Below are positions 20,989 through 31,161 of a stretch of 64,000 nt of DNA, piece by piece (position 1 is the first letter of the stretch; every line of letters starts with the position of its first letter). Below the pieces are notes generated by a model that was given only the letters and a program-made list of their open reading frames with translations, was not told where the DNA came from and made no database searches. The DNA is taken from positions 1 to 64,000 of the forward strand of contig NZ_JMPI01000042.1 of NCBI RefSeq assembly GCF_000735355.1. The letters are read 5' to 3'. The stretch comes from Buttiauxella agrestis ATCC 33320 (GTDB taxonomy: Bacteria; Pseudomonadota; Gammaproteobacteria; Enterobacterales; Enterobacteriaceae). Made by a program: the position numbers and the translations under genes.

Positions 20989-21855
20989 CTATTCATCGCA
21001 ATACTTCAAAAAACGCAGCAATGCATTAGAAATGTGTTTCTGGCGATGATGAATACGATATAACGTGCGCACCAGGCGCGGTAGCGGCACCGGAACTTCC
21101 ACCAGCGAACCGCTTTCCAGCTGTTCGGCAATCACTCTGCGCGATAAGCAACTAATCCCTAAGCCATGGCGCACCGCGTGTTTAATCGCTTCTGAATTTC
21201 CCAGCTCCATGCCGAGATGAAACTGCGGCAAATGCGAAAGCAGCAGATAGTCCACGATTTCGCGGGTGCCAGAGCCTTTTTCACGCAGGATCCACGGCTG
21301 TTTTGCCAGCGTGTCCAGCGTGACGGGTTGTTGTAATAACGGCGCATCTGGTGGCGCAAATACCACTAACTCGTCTTCCAGCCACGGCTCTGTCACCAGT
21401 TCGGTCATGTGGCTTGGGCCTTCAATCAGGCCGATATCAACCCGGAAATCCGCCACGGCGTTAATCACGTCCTGGCTATTGCCGACGCTCATTTCGAGGG
21501 GGAGCGTGGGAAAATCACGGCGATAATGGGCAATCATTTCCGGCAGTATATAGTTGCCGATAGTGCTACTGGCAAAAACACGAATCGCGCCGTTGTCTTC
21601 TTTAAATAGCTGTTCGACTTCGATTGCCTGCTCCAGCAAACCCACCACGCGCGGATACAACAAGCGGCCATGTTCGTTGACAACCAGTCGCTTACCGACC
21701 CGGTCAAATAATTGCACGCCCAACTGCCCTTCAAGATCCGACAACGCCGCACTCACCGCTGACTGCGACAGCGCCAGCATTTGCGAAGCCTGAGTAGTGG
21801 AACCGCTTTTGAGCACTTCGGCGAACACTTCAAGTTGCCGTAGGGTGATATGCAT
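20989..21855 (-). CDS. yeiE: LysR-type regulator YeiE
   Basis: LysR-family transcription factor of 288 aa from the ATG at 21855 ([11 protein letters not shown], as in E. coli). The N-terminal helix-turn-helix includes [21 protein letters not shown]. The C-terminal half is the effector-binding domain, ending RFLKYCDE. Work on homologues links YeiE to sulfite sensing and to control of the divergent yeiH; that regulation is inferred here from the conserved divergent arrangement. Confidence 0.93.
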   Translation of the reverse strand: MHITLRQLEVFAEVLKSGSTTQASQMLALSQSAVSAALSDLEGQLGVQLFDRVGKRLVVNEHGRLLYPRVVGLLEQAIEVEQLFKEDNGAIRVFASSTIGNYILPEMIAHYRRDFPTLPLEMSVGNSQDVINAVADFRVDIGLIEGPSHMTELVTEPWLEDELVVFAPPDAPLLQQPVTLDTLAKQPWILREKGSGTREIVDYLLLSHLPQFHLGMELGNSEAIKHAVRHGLGISCLSRRVIAEQLESGSLVEVPVPLPRLVRTLYRIHHRQKHISNALLRFLKYCDE

Positions 21856-21945
21856 ATTAAGCACGCCTTAACACTTATTCAGATTAATTATAAATATATA
21901 ATCAATTTTATTTTTAAACCAGCAGGACTTATTCTTTTGCCAATA

Positions 21946-22068
21946 GAGCCAAAATAATTCGAGTTGCAGGAAGGCGGCAAGCGCGAGAAACCCGCTGAGC
22001 TTACGCCGGTAAGTGATTCGGGTGAGCGCGTGCAGCCAACGCACCTGCGACTTGAAGTATGACGGCTA
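21946..22068. repeat. 123-bp enterobacterial intergenic repeat, copy 1
   Basis: An imperfect palindrome that aligns end to end, without gaps, with the element at 47622-47744. Shared blocks include GGCGGCAAG, GAGCTTAC, GTAAGTGA and GTGCAGCCAAC. It lies between divergent yeiE and yeiH and ends 4 bp before the yeiH Shine-Dalgarno sequence. It resembles repeat families (RSA/ERIC-like) known in enterobacteria; I cannot name the family with certainty. Confidence 0.85.
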
Positions 22069-22084
22069 TACAAAGGAGAAGGTT

Positions 22085-23134
22085 ATGGCTACGTTATCAA
22101 TTCCCACTCATCGACATACATTGTGGCACTTTCTGCCAGGGCTTGCGCTGGCAGGGGCAATTACAGCGTTGGCTCTGTGGCTGGGCAATATTCCGTCCGT
22201 TGCGGCACTTGGCCTGGGAGCACTGACGCTCGCTATTTTGTGCGGGATGGTGATTGGCAACACGCTTTACCCGAAAATCTGGCAGCACTGTGATGGTGGC
22301 GTGCTGTTTGCCAAGCAGCATTTATTGCGCCTGGGGATCATTCTGTATGGTTTTCGACTGACGTTTTCACAAATTGCCGACGTCGGTGCCAGCGGCGTGA
22401 TCATTGATGTTCTGACATTAACCAGCACTTTTGCCCTCGCCTGCTGGCTGGGTCAAAAAGTGTTCGGGCTGGATAAACAAACCAGTTGGTTAATTGGTGC
22501 AGGTAGTAGCATTTGCGGTGCGGCAGCGATTCTGGCCACTGAACCGGTGGTTAAAGCCGAAGCCAGTAAAGTGACGGTAGCCGTCGCAACGGTGGTGATT
22601 TTCGGTACGCTCGCTATCTTCATTTATCCAATGATCTATCCGTATGTCACACAGTGGTTCACACCGGAAACCTTTGGGATTTACACCGGTTCGACCATGC
22701 ATGAAGTGGCGCAAGTGGTGGCGGCGGGCCATGCTATCAGCCCTGAAACTGAAAACGCAGCCGTGATTGCTAAAATGCTGCGCGTAATGATGCTGGCTCC
22801 GTTCTTGATTTTCCTGGCAGCGCGCGTTAAACAGCTCGCTCCAGCCGGTCAGGCACAGAAAAGCAAAATCACCATCCCATGGTTTGCAGTGCTGTTTATT
22901 GTGGTGGCAATGTTTAACTCGCTGCACTTGTTGCCAGCATGGGCAGTTAATGCCCTGATTACACTGGATACATTCTTGCTGGCGATGGCGATGGCGGCGT
23001 TAGGTTTGACCACGCACTTCAGCGCGCTGAAAAAAGCCGGTGTGCGCCCGCTGCTGATGGCACTGGTGCTGTTTGTCTGGCTGATTGTCGGTGGCGGCGC
23101 GATTAACCTCGGCATCCACCATTTAATGGCCTGA
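22085..23134 (+). CDS. yeiH: UPF0324 family membrane protein YeiH
   Basis: Inner-membrane protein of 349 aa (same as E. coli) with about ten hydrophobic helices and the family core GAGSSICGAAAILATEPVVK. The ATG at 22085 has AAGGAG 6 bp upstream; the open frame upstream runs through the repeat and is not coding. It is a putative exporter, possibly linked to sulfite through the divergent regulator YeiE; the substrate is not proven. Confidence 0.93.
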   Translation: MATLSIPTHRHTLWHFLPGLALAGAITALALWLGNIPSVAALGLGALTLAILCGMVIGNTLYPKIWQHCDGGVLFAKQHLLRLGIILYGFRLTFSQIADVGASGVIIDVLTLTSTFALACWLGQKVFGLDKQTSWLIGAGSSICGAAAILATEPVVKAEASKVTVAVATVVIFGTLAIFIYPMIYPYVTQWFTPETFGIYTGSTMHEVAQVVAAGHAISPETENAAVIAKMLRVMMLAPFLIFLAARVKQLAPAGQAQKSKITIPWFAVLFIVVAMFNSLHLLPAWAVNALITLDTFLLAMAMAALGLTTHFSALKKAGVRPLLMALVLFVWLIVGGGAINLGIHHLMA

Positions 23135-23147
23135 TATTTCCACCTGA

Positions 23148-23184
23148 ACCCGCTATCATTGTTCGTTTCCCGGTAGCGGGTTTT
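23148..23184 (+). terminator. yeiH terminator
   Basis: An 8-bp stem (23148-23155 with 23174-23181) encloses an 18-nt loop and runs into TTTT. It lies 13 bp after yeiH and ends just before the nfo Shine-Dalgarno sequence. Confidence 0.65.
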
Positions 23185-23200
23185 GACAGGAGGAAGAATG

Positions 23201-24058
23201 ATGAAGTTTATTGGCGCACATGTTAGTGCCGCAGGTGGTCTGGAAAATGCCGCAATTCGCGCACACGAGCTGGAAGCCACTGCTTTTGCCCTGTTCACCA
23301 AAAACCAACGTCAGTGGCGTGCAGCACCGTTGACCGAAGAAGTTATCACCCAATTCAAACGCGCCTGTGAAAAGTACAATTACGGTCCAGGCCAAATCCT
23401 CCCCCACGACAGTTATCTGATTAACCTCGGCCACCCGGTTGAAGAAGCGCTGGAAAAATCTCGCGAAGCTTTTATTGATGAGATGGAACGCTGCATGCAG
23501 CTAGGTTTGACGCTGCTTAACTTCCATCCTGGCAGCCATTTGATGCAAATCCCTGAAGAAGAGTGTCTTGCACGTATTGCGCAGTCGATCAACATCGCGC
23601 TGGATAAAACCGAAGGCGTGACGGCGGTGATTGAAAACACCGCAGGCCAGGGCAGCAATCTTGGGTTCCGGTTTGAGCATCTGGCCGCCATCATTGATGG
23701 CGTGGAAGACAAATCCCGCGTCGGCGTTTGTATTGATACTTGCCATGCTTTTGCGGCGGGCTATGACTTGCGGACGGAAGCTGATTGCGAAAATACTTTC
23801 GCTGAGTTCGACAAAATTGTGGGCTTCCAGTATCTGCGCGGTATGCACCTTAACGACGCCAAAAGTGCTTTTGGTAGCCGTGTAGACCGTCATAACAGCC
23901 TGGGTGAAGGGAACATCGGCCACACGCCGTTTGCCTGGATCATGCGCGATAACCGTTTCGACGGTATTCCGTTAATTCTGGAAACCACGAATCCGGATAT
24001 CTGGGCTGAAGAGATTGCCTGGTTGAAAGCTCAGCAGCACGAAGAAGCTGCCGCGTAG
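23201..24058 (+). CDS. nfo: Endonuclease IV
   Basis: AP endonuclease and 3'-diesterase of base-excision repair with a trinuclear zinc site. From the ATG at 23201 (AGGAGG 7 bp upstream) it has 285 aa as in E. coli. All nine metal ligands occur at E. coli positions: H69, H109, E145, D179, H182, H216, D229, H231 and E261. An ATG one codon earlier is too close to the Shine-Dalgarno. In E. coli nucleoside genes lie between nfo and fru; here fruA is adjacent. Confidence 0.97.
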   Translation: MKFIGAHVSAAGGLENAAIRAHELEATAFALFTKNQRQWRAAPLTEEVITQFKRACEKYNYGPGQILPHDSYLINLGHPVEEALEKSREAFIDEMERCMQLGLTLLNFHPGSHLMQIPEEECLARIAQSINIALDKTEGVTAVIENTAGQGSNLGFRFEHLAAIIDGVEDKSRVGVCIDTCHAFAAGYDLRTEADCENTFAEFDKIVGFQYLRGMHLNDAKSAFGSRVDRHNSLGEGNIGHTPFAWIMRDNRFDGIPLILETTNPDIWAEEIAWLKAQQHEEAAA

Positions 24059-24062
24059 GCAT

Positions 24063-24096
24063 AAAAAAAGCTCCCGGTGGATGCCGGGAGCTTGCT
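24063..24096. terminator. Bidirectional terminator between nfo and fruA
   Basis: A 9-bp perfect stem (24069-24077 with 24084-24092). Leftward it is followed by seven T (end of fruBKA); rightward TGCTATTTTT follows (end of nfo). Confidence 0.8.
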
Positions 24097-24102
24097 ATTT
24101 TT

Positions 24103-24128
24103 GTCGGATGACGCTGCGCTTATCCGAC
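24103..24128. repeat. REP-like element
   Basis: GTCGGATGACGCTGCGC then TTATCCGAC forms the imperfect palindrome typical of REP units, placed just downstream of fruA. Confidence 0.7.
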
Positions 24129-24147
24129 CTTCGGAACTATGCCGGAA

Positions 24148-25839
24148 CTATGCCGCTTTAACCGCTAACTCTGTTTCAGAACGCTTCAGGAAGGCATAAG
24201 ACAGACCCGCCAGCAGTGTTCCCGCCACAATCGCAATCAGATAACCCACAACCGGGGTAATTGCGCCTGGAATTAACAGCACAAACAATCCGCCGTGTGG
24301 TGCCATCAGTTTAGCGCCGACCGCCATGGAGATTGCGCCAGTCACCGCTCCGCCAATGATACAGCACGGTAATACACGCATTGGGTCACGCGCGGCGAAC
24401 GGGATTGCCCCTTCGGTGATAAAGCACAGACCGAGAACCATCGCTGCTTTGCCGCCCTCTTGCTGCGCTTTGTCGAATTTACGACGCGCAACCAGCGTTG
24501 CCAGACCCATTGCCAGCGGTGGAACCATGCCTGCGGCCATAATAGCGGCCATCGGAGCGTAAGTTTGGGTACTCAGTAAACCGACACCAAACGCATAAGC
24601 CGCTTTGTTTACCGGCCCGCCCATGTCAGTACACATCATGCCACCGAGGATTGCGCCCAGCAGAACCGCATTCGCCGTGCCCATGGTTTGCAGCCAATGA
24701 GTCAAGCCTTCGAGGATTTTCGCAACTGGCGTACCAATCAGGTAAATCATCGCCAGACCGACAATCAGGCTGGAGAACAAAGGAATAATCAGAATTGGCT
24801 TCAGTGCTTCCATGCTGGAAGGCAGTTTCAGCTTAGTGCTGATCAACTTCGCAATATAACCTGCGAGGAAGCCCGCAATAATCCCGCCGATAAAGCCAGA
24901 ACCGGTGCTCACCGCTAACATACCGCCGATAAGACCTGGCGTCAGACCTGGGCGGTCAGCGATGGAGAACGCGATGTAACCAGCCAGAACCGGAACCATC
25001 AGTGCAAAGGCTGACCCCCCACCGATTTGCATCAAAGCGGCTGCTAATGTGCCTGGTTCTTTAAACGCTTCGATACCAAATGCAAACGACAGTGCGATAC
25101 ACAGGCCACCCGCGACAACCATCGGCAGCATGAACGAAACGCCTGTCAGCAAGTGGCGATAAGCGCCTGCAGACTCTTTCTTCCCTTCTGTTGCGCTGGC
25201 AGCACTCTGCCCGGTCGCTTCGAAAGGTTTCGCTTCCACAACCGCTTTATCCAGCTCTTGCGCCGTTTTCTTCAGCGCTAAGCCAGTTGAAGTGCGATAC
25301 ATCGGTTTCCCGGCAAATTTCGCCAGGTCCACTTCGATATCAGCCGCAACAATCACTAAATCTGCTGCTGCCACTTCTTCCGGAGTAATCGCATTACCCG
25401 CGCCTACAGAGCCGCGTGTTTCGACTTTTACCCACCAGCCACGTTTTTTAGCTTCAGTTTCAATGGCTTCTGCCGCCATAAAGGTATGCGCGACACCCGT
25501 AGGGCAAGCCGTCACCGCGACAATACGCTTCGGCCCTTTCGCCAGTTCAACCGGGGCTGCATTAGCTGGAGTGGTGTAAGGCTTCGCTTTGTCTTTCGCT
25601 TCACCTAAAAACAGTTCCGGGTGCTGAACTGCACGGTCGATATCACCCAGAAAGACCTTTTTGCCATTTAGCGCGCTATCGGCAGGAATGGCGGTCCCTA
25701 CAACGATGGCCATTTCAGCATCGTTTGGATTGTCGATAATCTGCAAGCGTGCTTTAGCCGCAGCGCTTCCGAGCAGCGTTTTCGCGAGATAAGCGCGAGC
25801 TTGCCCAAGACCTGGTTCGATAATCAGCAGCGTTTTCAT
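24148..25839 (-). CDS. fruA: PTS fructose transporter EIIB'BC
   Basis: Membrane component that imports fructose with phosphorylation to fructose 1-phosphate. The 563 aa equal E. coli FruA. Domain order: IIB' (1-85), IIB (about 104-200) with the phosphorylated Cys112 in ACPTGVAHTF, and IIC (about 225-560) with eight or more membrane helices. It is the last gene of fruBKA, 16 bp after fruK. Confidence 0.97.
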   Translation of the reverse strand: MKTLLIIEPGLGQARAYLAKTLLGSAAAKARLQIIDNPNDAEMAIVVGTAIPADSALNGKKVFLGDIDRAVQHPELFLGEAKDKAKPYTTPANAAPVELAKGPKRIVAVTACPTGVAHTFMAAEAIETEAKKRGWWVKVETRGSVGAGNAITPEEVAAADLVIVAADIEVDLAKFAGKPMYRTSTGLALKKTAQELDKAVVEAKPFEATGQSAASATEGKKESAGAYRHLLTGVSFMLPMVVAGGLCIALSFAFGIEAFKEPGTLAAALMQIGGGSAFALMVPVLAGYIAFSIADRPGLTPGLIGGMLAVSTGSGFIGGIIAGFLAGYIAKLISTKLKLPSSMEALKPILIIPLFSSLIVGLAMIYLIGTPVAKILEGLTHWLQTMGTANAVLLGAILGGMMCTDMGGPVNKAAYAFGVGLLSTQTYAPMAAIMAAGMVPPLAMGLATLVARRKFDKAQQEGGKAAMVLGLCFITEGAIPFAARDPMRVLPCCIIGGAVTGAISMAVGAKLMAPHGGLFVLLIPGAITPVVGYLIAIVAGTLLAGLSYAFLKRSETELAVKAA

Positions 25840-25855
25840 TGTTCCTCTCCTGCTG

Positions 25856-26794
25856 TCAGTTAAAAGGTTTCAGATCAACACGGGCCATCATGGCCGCCAG
25901 TTGAGGACGGTCGGTGATACCGACATTGCTCTGGCTTACTGCCAAAGCGGCGACGGCGGTCGCAAGGCGTAAGGTATGTTCGCTGGACTCGCGCATTAAC
26001 AGGCCATAGATAAGTCCGCCCACCATGGAATCCCCGGCACCTACAGTGCTGACGACTTCACAAGCTGGCGGTTTTGCAATCCATTCGCCGGATGCGTTAA
26101 CCCACAGCGCACCTTCGGCACCCAGAGAAATCACCACGTGTGCAATCCCCTGTTCACGCAGGGCGTGAGCGGCTTCAATCACATCTTTCATTTCTGGCAG
26201 TTTACGACCCGCCCAGATTTCCAGCTCGCGGCGGTTGGGTTTCACTAACCACGGAGCGGCTTTCAGGCCAGCGACTAATGCTTCGCGGCTGCTGTCGAAA
26301 ATGATGCATGGGCACTGGCTGCGCAGACGCTTCATCCAGTCGGTGAACGCTTCTGGAGATACACCTGCTGGCAAGCTGCCGCTGACGCAAACCATGTCAA
26401 ACTGGCCGAGCCAGCTCAGGGAATCTGCAACAAAGCGCTCCCAATCTGACGGGGTGACTTCAAAACCAGAGAAGTTAAAGTCGGTGACTTCGCCGTCTTT
26501 TTCCGTCAGTTTTACGTTGATACGGGTGCGACCCTGTACCACCTGGAAACGGTTGGCAATGCCCAGTTCACTGAACAACTGCTGGAATCCGTCCTGGTTA
26601 TCTTTACCGAGGAAACCACCCACGGTGACGTCGATGCCTAAATCTTTCAGTACCTTAGCAACGTTAATACCTTTACCGGCGGCATGCAGGCCGGTAGTAC
26701 GCACCAGATTCACTTCCCCGCGTTCAACTTCCGGGGTGTAACCCACTAAATCGTAAGCCGGGTTCAGAGTAATTGTTGCGACGCGACGACTCAT
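25856..26794 (-). CDS. fruK: 1-phosphofructokinase
   Basis: Cytosolic PfkB-family kinase phosphorylating fructose 1-phosphate to fructose 1,6-bisphosphate. It has 312 aa as in E. coli. The substrate motif [15 protein letters not shown] and the catalytic GAGDSMVGG anion hole are intact. It overlaps the fruB stop by 4 bp, so translation is coupled. Confidence 0.97.
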   Translation of the reverse strand: MSRRVATITLNPAYDLVGYTPEVERGEVNLVRTTGLHAAGKGINVAKVLKDLGIDVTVGGFLGKDNQDGFQQLFSELGIANRFQVVQGRTRINVKLTEKDGEVTDFNFSGFEVTPSDWERFVADSLSWLGQFDMVCVSGSLPAGVSPEAFTDWMKRLRSQCPCIIFDSSREALVAGLKAAPWLVKPNRRELEIWAGRKLPEMKDVIEAAHALREQGIAHVVISLGAEGALWVNASGEWIAKPPACEVVSTVGAGDSMVGGLIYGLLMRESSEHTLRLATAVAALAVSQSNVGITDRPQLAAMMARVDLKPFN

Positions 26795-27924
26795 ACAGCC
26801 CCCTCACCAAGACCGGCGGCAACCGCTTCACCGATAGCTTTCAGCGCAAGTTCAGCATCATCACCCTGAGCGGTGAAACGCAGGTGGTGGCCTTTTTTCA
26901 CGCCCAACGCGACGACTTTCATCAGGCTACGACCATTGGCCGGTTTCCCGCTGCCATCAAGGTTTGTCACGGTAATCTCACTATTAAACTGTTTGATGGT
27001 ATTCACCAGCACCGTACCAGGACGGGCGTGTAAACCATGTTCGTTACGAATCTGGAACTCGGCGCTCAGGCTGTTTTGAGTCACGGCTTCATCACTGGTC
27101 AGCAGCGTCAGCAACTCTGGCGCATCTGCGTTCAGCAACCGGTCAGCCGTGTTGTTGATCAGCATGTCGCTCAAGCGATTAAGAACTTGCAAAGGTTGGT
27201 CGTCGGCCACTGCAACCGTCATCAATAGCGATACCGGTTGGCCTTCAGCTTCAAAAACAGAAGCGGGACGGCTGATTGCTACAGCACTGGCGAGATTGCC
27301 TTCGGTGCTGTCGTTCAGCCAGATACCCTGCCCCAGATAGAGCGGTTTGCTGGAAACAACATCACTGACAAATGCAGCACTTGCAGCACCCGCCTGTTTA
27401 ATACGCCCGGCATTCAATGCTTGCAGCGTCATCAGGTCGGTTGCGGTCACATCCAACGCCAGTAAGGAGTTATCAAACAGTAAAGATGCAGACTGTTTTT
27501 CGCCCATCAGCAACGCACGCAGTTCTTCTGCTGAAGTTGCCGTTTTGAGTTGTTCAGCAACGTCGTCATCACTCAGCACATGCGTCAGCTGACGCAGTAA
27601 ACCAAGGTGCTCGTCGGAACTCGCGGCGATACCAATAGCAACATAGGCAGTTTGGCCTTCGCCCCACTCGATTCCTTGCGGAAACTGGAACACTTGCACG
27701 CCAGTTTTCAACACCAGATCGCGGGTATCGGTAGTGCCATGTGGGATGGCAATACCGTTGCCAAGGTAGGTCGAAGTTTGCAGCTCACGGGCCAGCATAC
27801 CTTCAACGTAGCCAATGCTGACGTTCCCGGCCTGCGCAAGCGCAGCGGCAACCTGACGTATGGCTTCTTCTTTATTCCCGGCGCTTGCGCCTGGGTGGAT
27901 GTCTTGTACAGATAACTGGAACAT
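26791..27924 (-). CDS. fruB: PTS fructose diphosphoryl-transfer protein (EIIA-FPr)
   Basis: Carries phosphate from EI to FruA. It has 377 aa: an EIIA domain with the active histidine H62 (AIPHGT), a central linker domain, and a C-terminal HPr-like FPr domain with H300 (GLHARPG). First gene of fruBKA; the two Cra operators upstream place it under Cra (FruR) repression relieved by fructose 1-phosphate. Confidence 0.97.
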   Translation of the reverse strand: MFQLSVQDIHPGASAGNKEEAIRQVAAALAQAGNVSIGYVEGMLARELQTSTYLGNGIAIPHGTTDTRDLVLKTGVQVFQFPQGIEWGEGQTAYVAIGIAASSDEHLGLLRQLTHVLSDDDVAEQLKTATSAEELRALLMGEKQSASLLFDNSLLALDVTATDLMTLQALNAGRIKQAGAASAAFVSDVVSSKPLYLGQGIWLNDSTEGNLASAVAISRPASVFEAEGQPVSLLMTVAVADDQPLQVLNRLSDMLINNTADRLLNADAPELLTLLTSDEAVTQNSLSAEFQIRNEHGLHARPGTVLVNTIKQFNSEITVTNLDGSGKPANGRSLMKVVALGVKKGHHLRFTAQGDDAELALKAIGEAVAAGLGEGAV

Positions 27925-27945
27925 GGTTCTCCTCTCCTGCTGAAT

Positions 27946-27957
27946 TGAAACGATTCA
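27946..27957 (-). promoter_or_regulatory. Cra (FruR) operator, fruB proximal
   Basis: TGAAACGATTCA matches the Cra consensus, 21 bp upstream of the fruB start, where it would block transcription or lie in the leader. Confidence 0.85.
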
Positions 27958-28011
27958 GCTGCAATGAGAAAAAATGCGCCATCCCACTCCTGATACAAAA
28001 TAAGACGACGC

Positions 28012-28023
28012 TGAAACGTTTCA
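28012..28023 (-). promoter_or_regulatory. Cra (FruR) operator, fruB distal
   Basis: TGAAACGTTTCA is a perfect 12-bp palindrome and the ideal Cra site. The two sites are 66 bp apart centre to centre, as a pair in the same arrangement as the E. coli fru operon. Confidence 0.88.
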
Positions 28024-28294
28024 AGGAGTGTGATGATTCCCCGCGAATCAGGCAAGAGTTGTTGTGATTTCGTTACCGAAATTTAGAGGTTACGCACATT
28101 TTCGCCGCGTCTAACGCCGCAAAAGTGAGCGACATCACAGTGCCTTAAGCACGCCTTTATTAAGCGTCAGCTTTTGCTGAACACAACAAGGAATGGCGTT
28201 TTATCTATTCGTGTCGCTTTTGATTTGAACAACTGTTTATTTACTGACAAGGCGCGTAAACTCCGCGCGTTCATTGATAAGCGACTCCGAGAGA

Positions 28295-29476
28295 ATGCAA
28301 AACTCCCCCATAGCGGCAACCCGTAAGCCCCTTGATATCACTTCTTCTGCCTTTTTGATTGTAGCTTTTTTAACCGGAATTGCGGGCGCATTACAAACCC
28401 CGACTCTGAGTTTGTTTCTGACTGAAGAAGTGCATGTCCGTCCAGCGATGGTCGGTTTCTTTTTCACCGGTAGCGCCGTCATCGGTATTTTAGTCAGTCA
28501 GTTTTTGGCTGGCCGTTCTGACCGTAAAGGCGACCGCAAATCGCTGATTTTTGTCTGCTGCTTATTGGGCGCTCTCGCCTGCGTGCTGTTTGCCTGGAAC
28601 CGCAACTATTTCGTGTTGCTGTTTGTCGGTGTATTCCTGAGTAGCTTTGGCTCGACCGCCAACCCGCAAATGTTTGCCCTTGCGCGTGAACACGCCGATC
28701 ACACGGGTCGCGAAGCGGTGATGTTCAGCTCTATTTTGCGTGCGCAGGTTTCGCTGGCATGGGTGATTGGCCCGCCTATCGCTTACGCGCTGGCGCTCGG
28801 TTTTGGCTTTACCACCATGTATTTGTGTGCGGCTTTCGCGTTTGTGGTGTGCAGCGTGATGGTACGGATGTTATTACCGTCGATGCGTAAAGAGGGAGTG
28901 GCGAAAACCACCAAACTTGAAGCGCCACGCCGTAACCGTCGCGATGCCCTGCTGCTGTTTGTCGCCTGCACCATGATGTGGGGCTGTAACAGTCTCTACA
29001 TCATTAATATGCCGCTCTATATCATTAATGAATTACATCTGCCGGAGAAACTGGCGGGCGTGATGATGGGAACCGCTGCCGGGCTTGAAATCCCAACGAT
29101 GCTGATCGCCGGATATTACGCTAAACGCTTTGGAAAACGTTTCCTGATGCGTATTGCGGGCGTCGCTGGCCTGCTGTTTTACATTGGGATGCTGACGATC
29201 CACAACGAATATATGCTGCTCGGCCTGCAACTGCTGAATGCGATTTTCATCGGTATTCTGGCCGGTATCGGCATGCTCTATTTTCAGGATTTAATGCCTG
29301 GCCAGGCCGGTGCCGCAACGACGCTTTATACTAATACCACGCGTGTCGGCTGGATTATCGCAGGCTCTATGGCAGGTGTGGTAGCAGAGATCTGGAATTA
29401 CCACACGGTGTTTTATATCGCGCTGGGCATGATAGCTATCACCGCGTATTGCATGGTGAGAATAAAGGACATTTAA
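28295..29476 (+). CDS. setB: Sugar efflux MFS transporter SetB
   Basis: Twelve-helix inner-membrane transporter of the SET family that exports lactose, glucose and related sugars in E. coli. The ATG at 28295 gives 393 aa, as in E. coli; a TTG at 28274 is rejected. Family motifs [20 protein letters not shown] and [17 protein letters not shown] are present. Its stop codon shares bases with that of the convergent yeiW. Confidence 0.95.
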   Translation: MQNSPIAATRKPLDITSSAFLIVAFLTGIAGALQTPTLSLFLTEEVHVRPAMVGFFFTGSAVIGILVSQFLAGRSDRKGDRKSLIFVCCLLGALACVLFAWNRNYFVLLFVGVFLSSFGSTANPQMFALAREHADHTGREAVMFSSILRAQVSLAWVIGPPIAYALALGFGFTTMYLCAAFAFVVCSVMVRMLLPSMRKEGVAKTTKLEAPRRNRRDALLLFVACTMMWGCNSLYIINMPLYIINELHLPEKLAGVMMGTAAGLEIPTMLIAGYYAKRFGKRFLMRIAGVAGLLFYIGMLTIHNEYMLLGLQLLNAIFIGILAGIGMLYFQDLMPGQAGAATTLYTNTTRVGWIIAGSMAGVVAEIWNYHTVFYIALGMIAITAYCMVRIKDI

Positions 29477-29730
29477 GGCGTGGTCGCCGCTTCGAGATAA
29501 ATCAGGTAATCCATTGCCTGCTGACGGGTGGCGCCGCACATTTCGCGCGAGGCTTGCAGGCTGGCGCATACCTTTGGCCGCAACGGCGAAGTAAAGATTT
29601 TACAGCGCATGTCCGCGCCGAGCTGAACGCAAATTGTATTGGCAGGTTTGCCATTGGGCATGCCCGGAATCGGGCTTGATACAGAAGGCGCGGTACAACA
29701 CGCGCCGCAATCGGGACGGCAGTCCATCAT
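29473..29730 (-). CDS. yeiW: Cysteine-cluster protein YeiW (UPF0153)
   Basis: Small protein of 85 aa with the metal-binding pattern CRPDCGACC near its N-terminus and further cysteines at 43, 55 and 65, typical of the YkgJ/UPF0153 cysteine cluster thought to bind zinc or an iron-sulfur centre. Function unknown. E. coli YeiW has 84 aa and may start at the second methionine. It is convergent with setB. Confidence 0.9.
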   Translation of the reverse strand: MMDCRPDCGACCTAPSVSSPIPGMPNGKPANTICVQLGADMRCKIFTSPLRPKVCASLQASREMCGATRQQAMDYLIYLEAATTP

Positions 29731-29884
29731 TAATGCTCCGGTGGGCTGACAAGAGCCTGGACTGTAGCAGTAGTGACGCAGCTTTACTATGTCGATTTAT
29801 CCATTAAATCCGCTTGCCTGAAATGCGCCTCGCGAGTAATTTGACGCAATATTTTCGCTCCTCAATTTTTTACAGGAAACTTCG

Positions 29885-30457
29885 ATGCCAAGAGCTAACG
29901 AAATCAAAAAGGGTATGGTACTGAATTACAACGGCAAGCTGCTGATTGTTAAAGATATCGATATCCAGGCACCTAGCGCCCGTGGCGCAGCAACGCTTTA
30001 TAAAATGCGTTTTTCTGATGTCCGCACTGGCCAGAAAGTTGAAGAGCGCTTCAAAGGCGATGACATTGTCGACACCATCACTCTGACCCGCCGTTACGTT
30101 GACTTCTCTTACATTGATGGCAACGAATACGTGTTCATGGATAAAGAAGATTACACCCCGTATATCTTCACTAAAGATCAGATTGAAGAAGAGCTGCAAT
30201 TCATTCCTGAAGGCGGCATGCCAGACATGCAGGTTCTGACATGGGATGGCCAACTGCTCGCACTTGAACTGCCGCAGACTGTGGACCTGGAGATTGTTGA
30301 AACGGCCCCTGGAATCAAAGGTGCGTCAGCAAGCTCCCGTACCAAGCCTGCAACGATGTCTACTGGCCTGGTGATTCAGGTTCCAGAATATATGGTGACG
30401 GGTGAGAAGATCCGTATTCATATCGCTGAAAAGCGCTCTATGGGTCGCGCAGACTAA
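29885..30457 (+). CDS. efpL: Elongation factor P-like protein EfpL (YeiP)
   Basis: Paralogue of EF-P that relieves ribosome stalling at proline-rich and some other motifs. It has 190 aa as in E. coli YeiP, with three beta-barrel domains and the loop tip ARG33 (APSARGAA) instead of the lysine modified in EF-P. The position between yeiW and yeiQ is conserved, but three extra genes now separate it from yeiQ. Confidence 0.96.
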   Translation: MPRANEIKKGMVLNYNGKLLIVKDIDIQAPSARGAATLYKMRFSDVRTGQKVEERFKGDDIVDTITLTRRYVDFSYIDGNEYVFMDKEDYTPYIFTKDQIEEELQFIPEGGMPDMQVLTWDGQLLALELPQTVDLEIVETAPGIKGASASSRTKPATMSTGLVIQVPEYMVTGEKIRIHIAEKRSMGRAD

Positions 30458-30488
30458 TCAGTGTTTTGCGGTTTAACCTACAGATATC

Positions 30489-30511
30489 AAACCCGCTGCG
30501 GCGGGTTTTTA
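30489..30511 (+). terminator. efpL terminator
   Basis: A 6-bp GC stem (30491-30496 with 30501-30506) with a TGCG loop is followed by TTTTTATTTT. Confidence 0.85.
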
Positions 30512-30523
30512 TTTTGGGCAAAA

Positions 30524-30997
30524 TTATTTCTGCTGTTTCTTAATCGGATAGCTAACCAGCGGTTTGATCTCCTTGAGCACAAACATACTCTGCATCTCTT
30601 TAATCCCCGGTAAACGACGTACTACTGACATGGCAAAATCCGCGTAAGAATCCAGGTCGCGCGCCACGACCTGCAATAAGAAATCGGCATCGCCACCGAT
30701 GCTGTAGCACGCAACCACATCCTCAAGTGCGGCGACTTCTTCTTCAAACTTCTTCGCTTCTGATTCACTGTGGCTGTCTATGGTTACACGAACGAACACC
30801 ATGACTGCCAGGCCGATTTTGCGACGGTTAATTACTGCGCGGTAACCCTGAATCACTTCGTCTTCTTCAAGCTTGCGTATTTTTCGCCAGCAAGGTGAAG
30901 CGGATAACCCAATGGAATCGGCCACAGACTGGTTCGTCATGCGAGCATCGCTTTGTAACAGAGCCAGAATCTTTACATCTGTTGTGCTTAAGGCCAT
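30524..30997 (-). CDS. Lrp/AsnC family regulator
   Basis: Transcription factor of 157 aa. The N-terminal winged helix covers MALSTTDVKILALLQ to about residue 55, with the recognition segment LSASPCWRKIRKLEE. The C-terminal RAM ligand domain (about 65-145) ends in FVLKEIKPLVSYPI. It is close in layout to DecR/YbaO-type regulators but not clearly any E. coli protein. It is divergent from the DUF2000 gene, which is the most likely target. Absent from this place in E. coli. Confidence 0.9.
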   Translation of the reverse strand: MALSTTDVKILALLQSDARMTNQSVADSIGLSASPCWRKIRKLEEDEVIQGYRAVINRRKIGLAVMVFVRVTIDSHSESEAKKFEEEVAALEDVVACYSIGGDADFLLQVVARDLDSYADFAMSVVRRLPGIKEMQSMFVLKEIKPLVSYPIKKQQK

Positions 30998-31161
30998 TAG
31001 GTCAGATCCTTTTAATTTTAGGTATTAATTGGGTCAATCCTGCCTTATTACGTGCATTTTTCAAGCTATTTAGACAGCAATTTCCCGCGAGCTTCCTGCA
31101 TTATATTGACCGCAAAGAGCGACTCTATGAGCCATTCCAGATTCCCCTGCGAGGATAAAAT

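Noticed and set aside
26235-26741. Plus-strand ORF (168 aa) inside fruK
   Set aside because: Shadow of fruK; composition and lack of any motif argue against coding.
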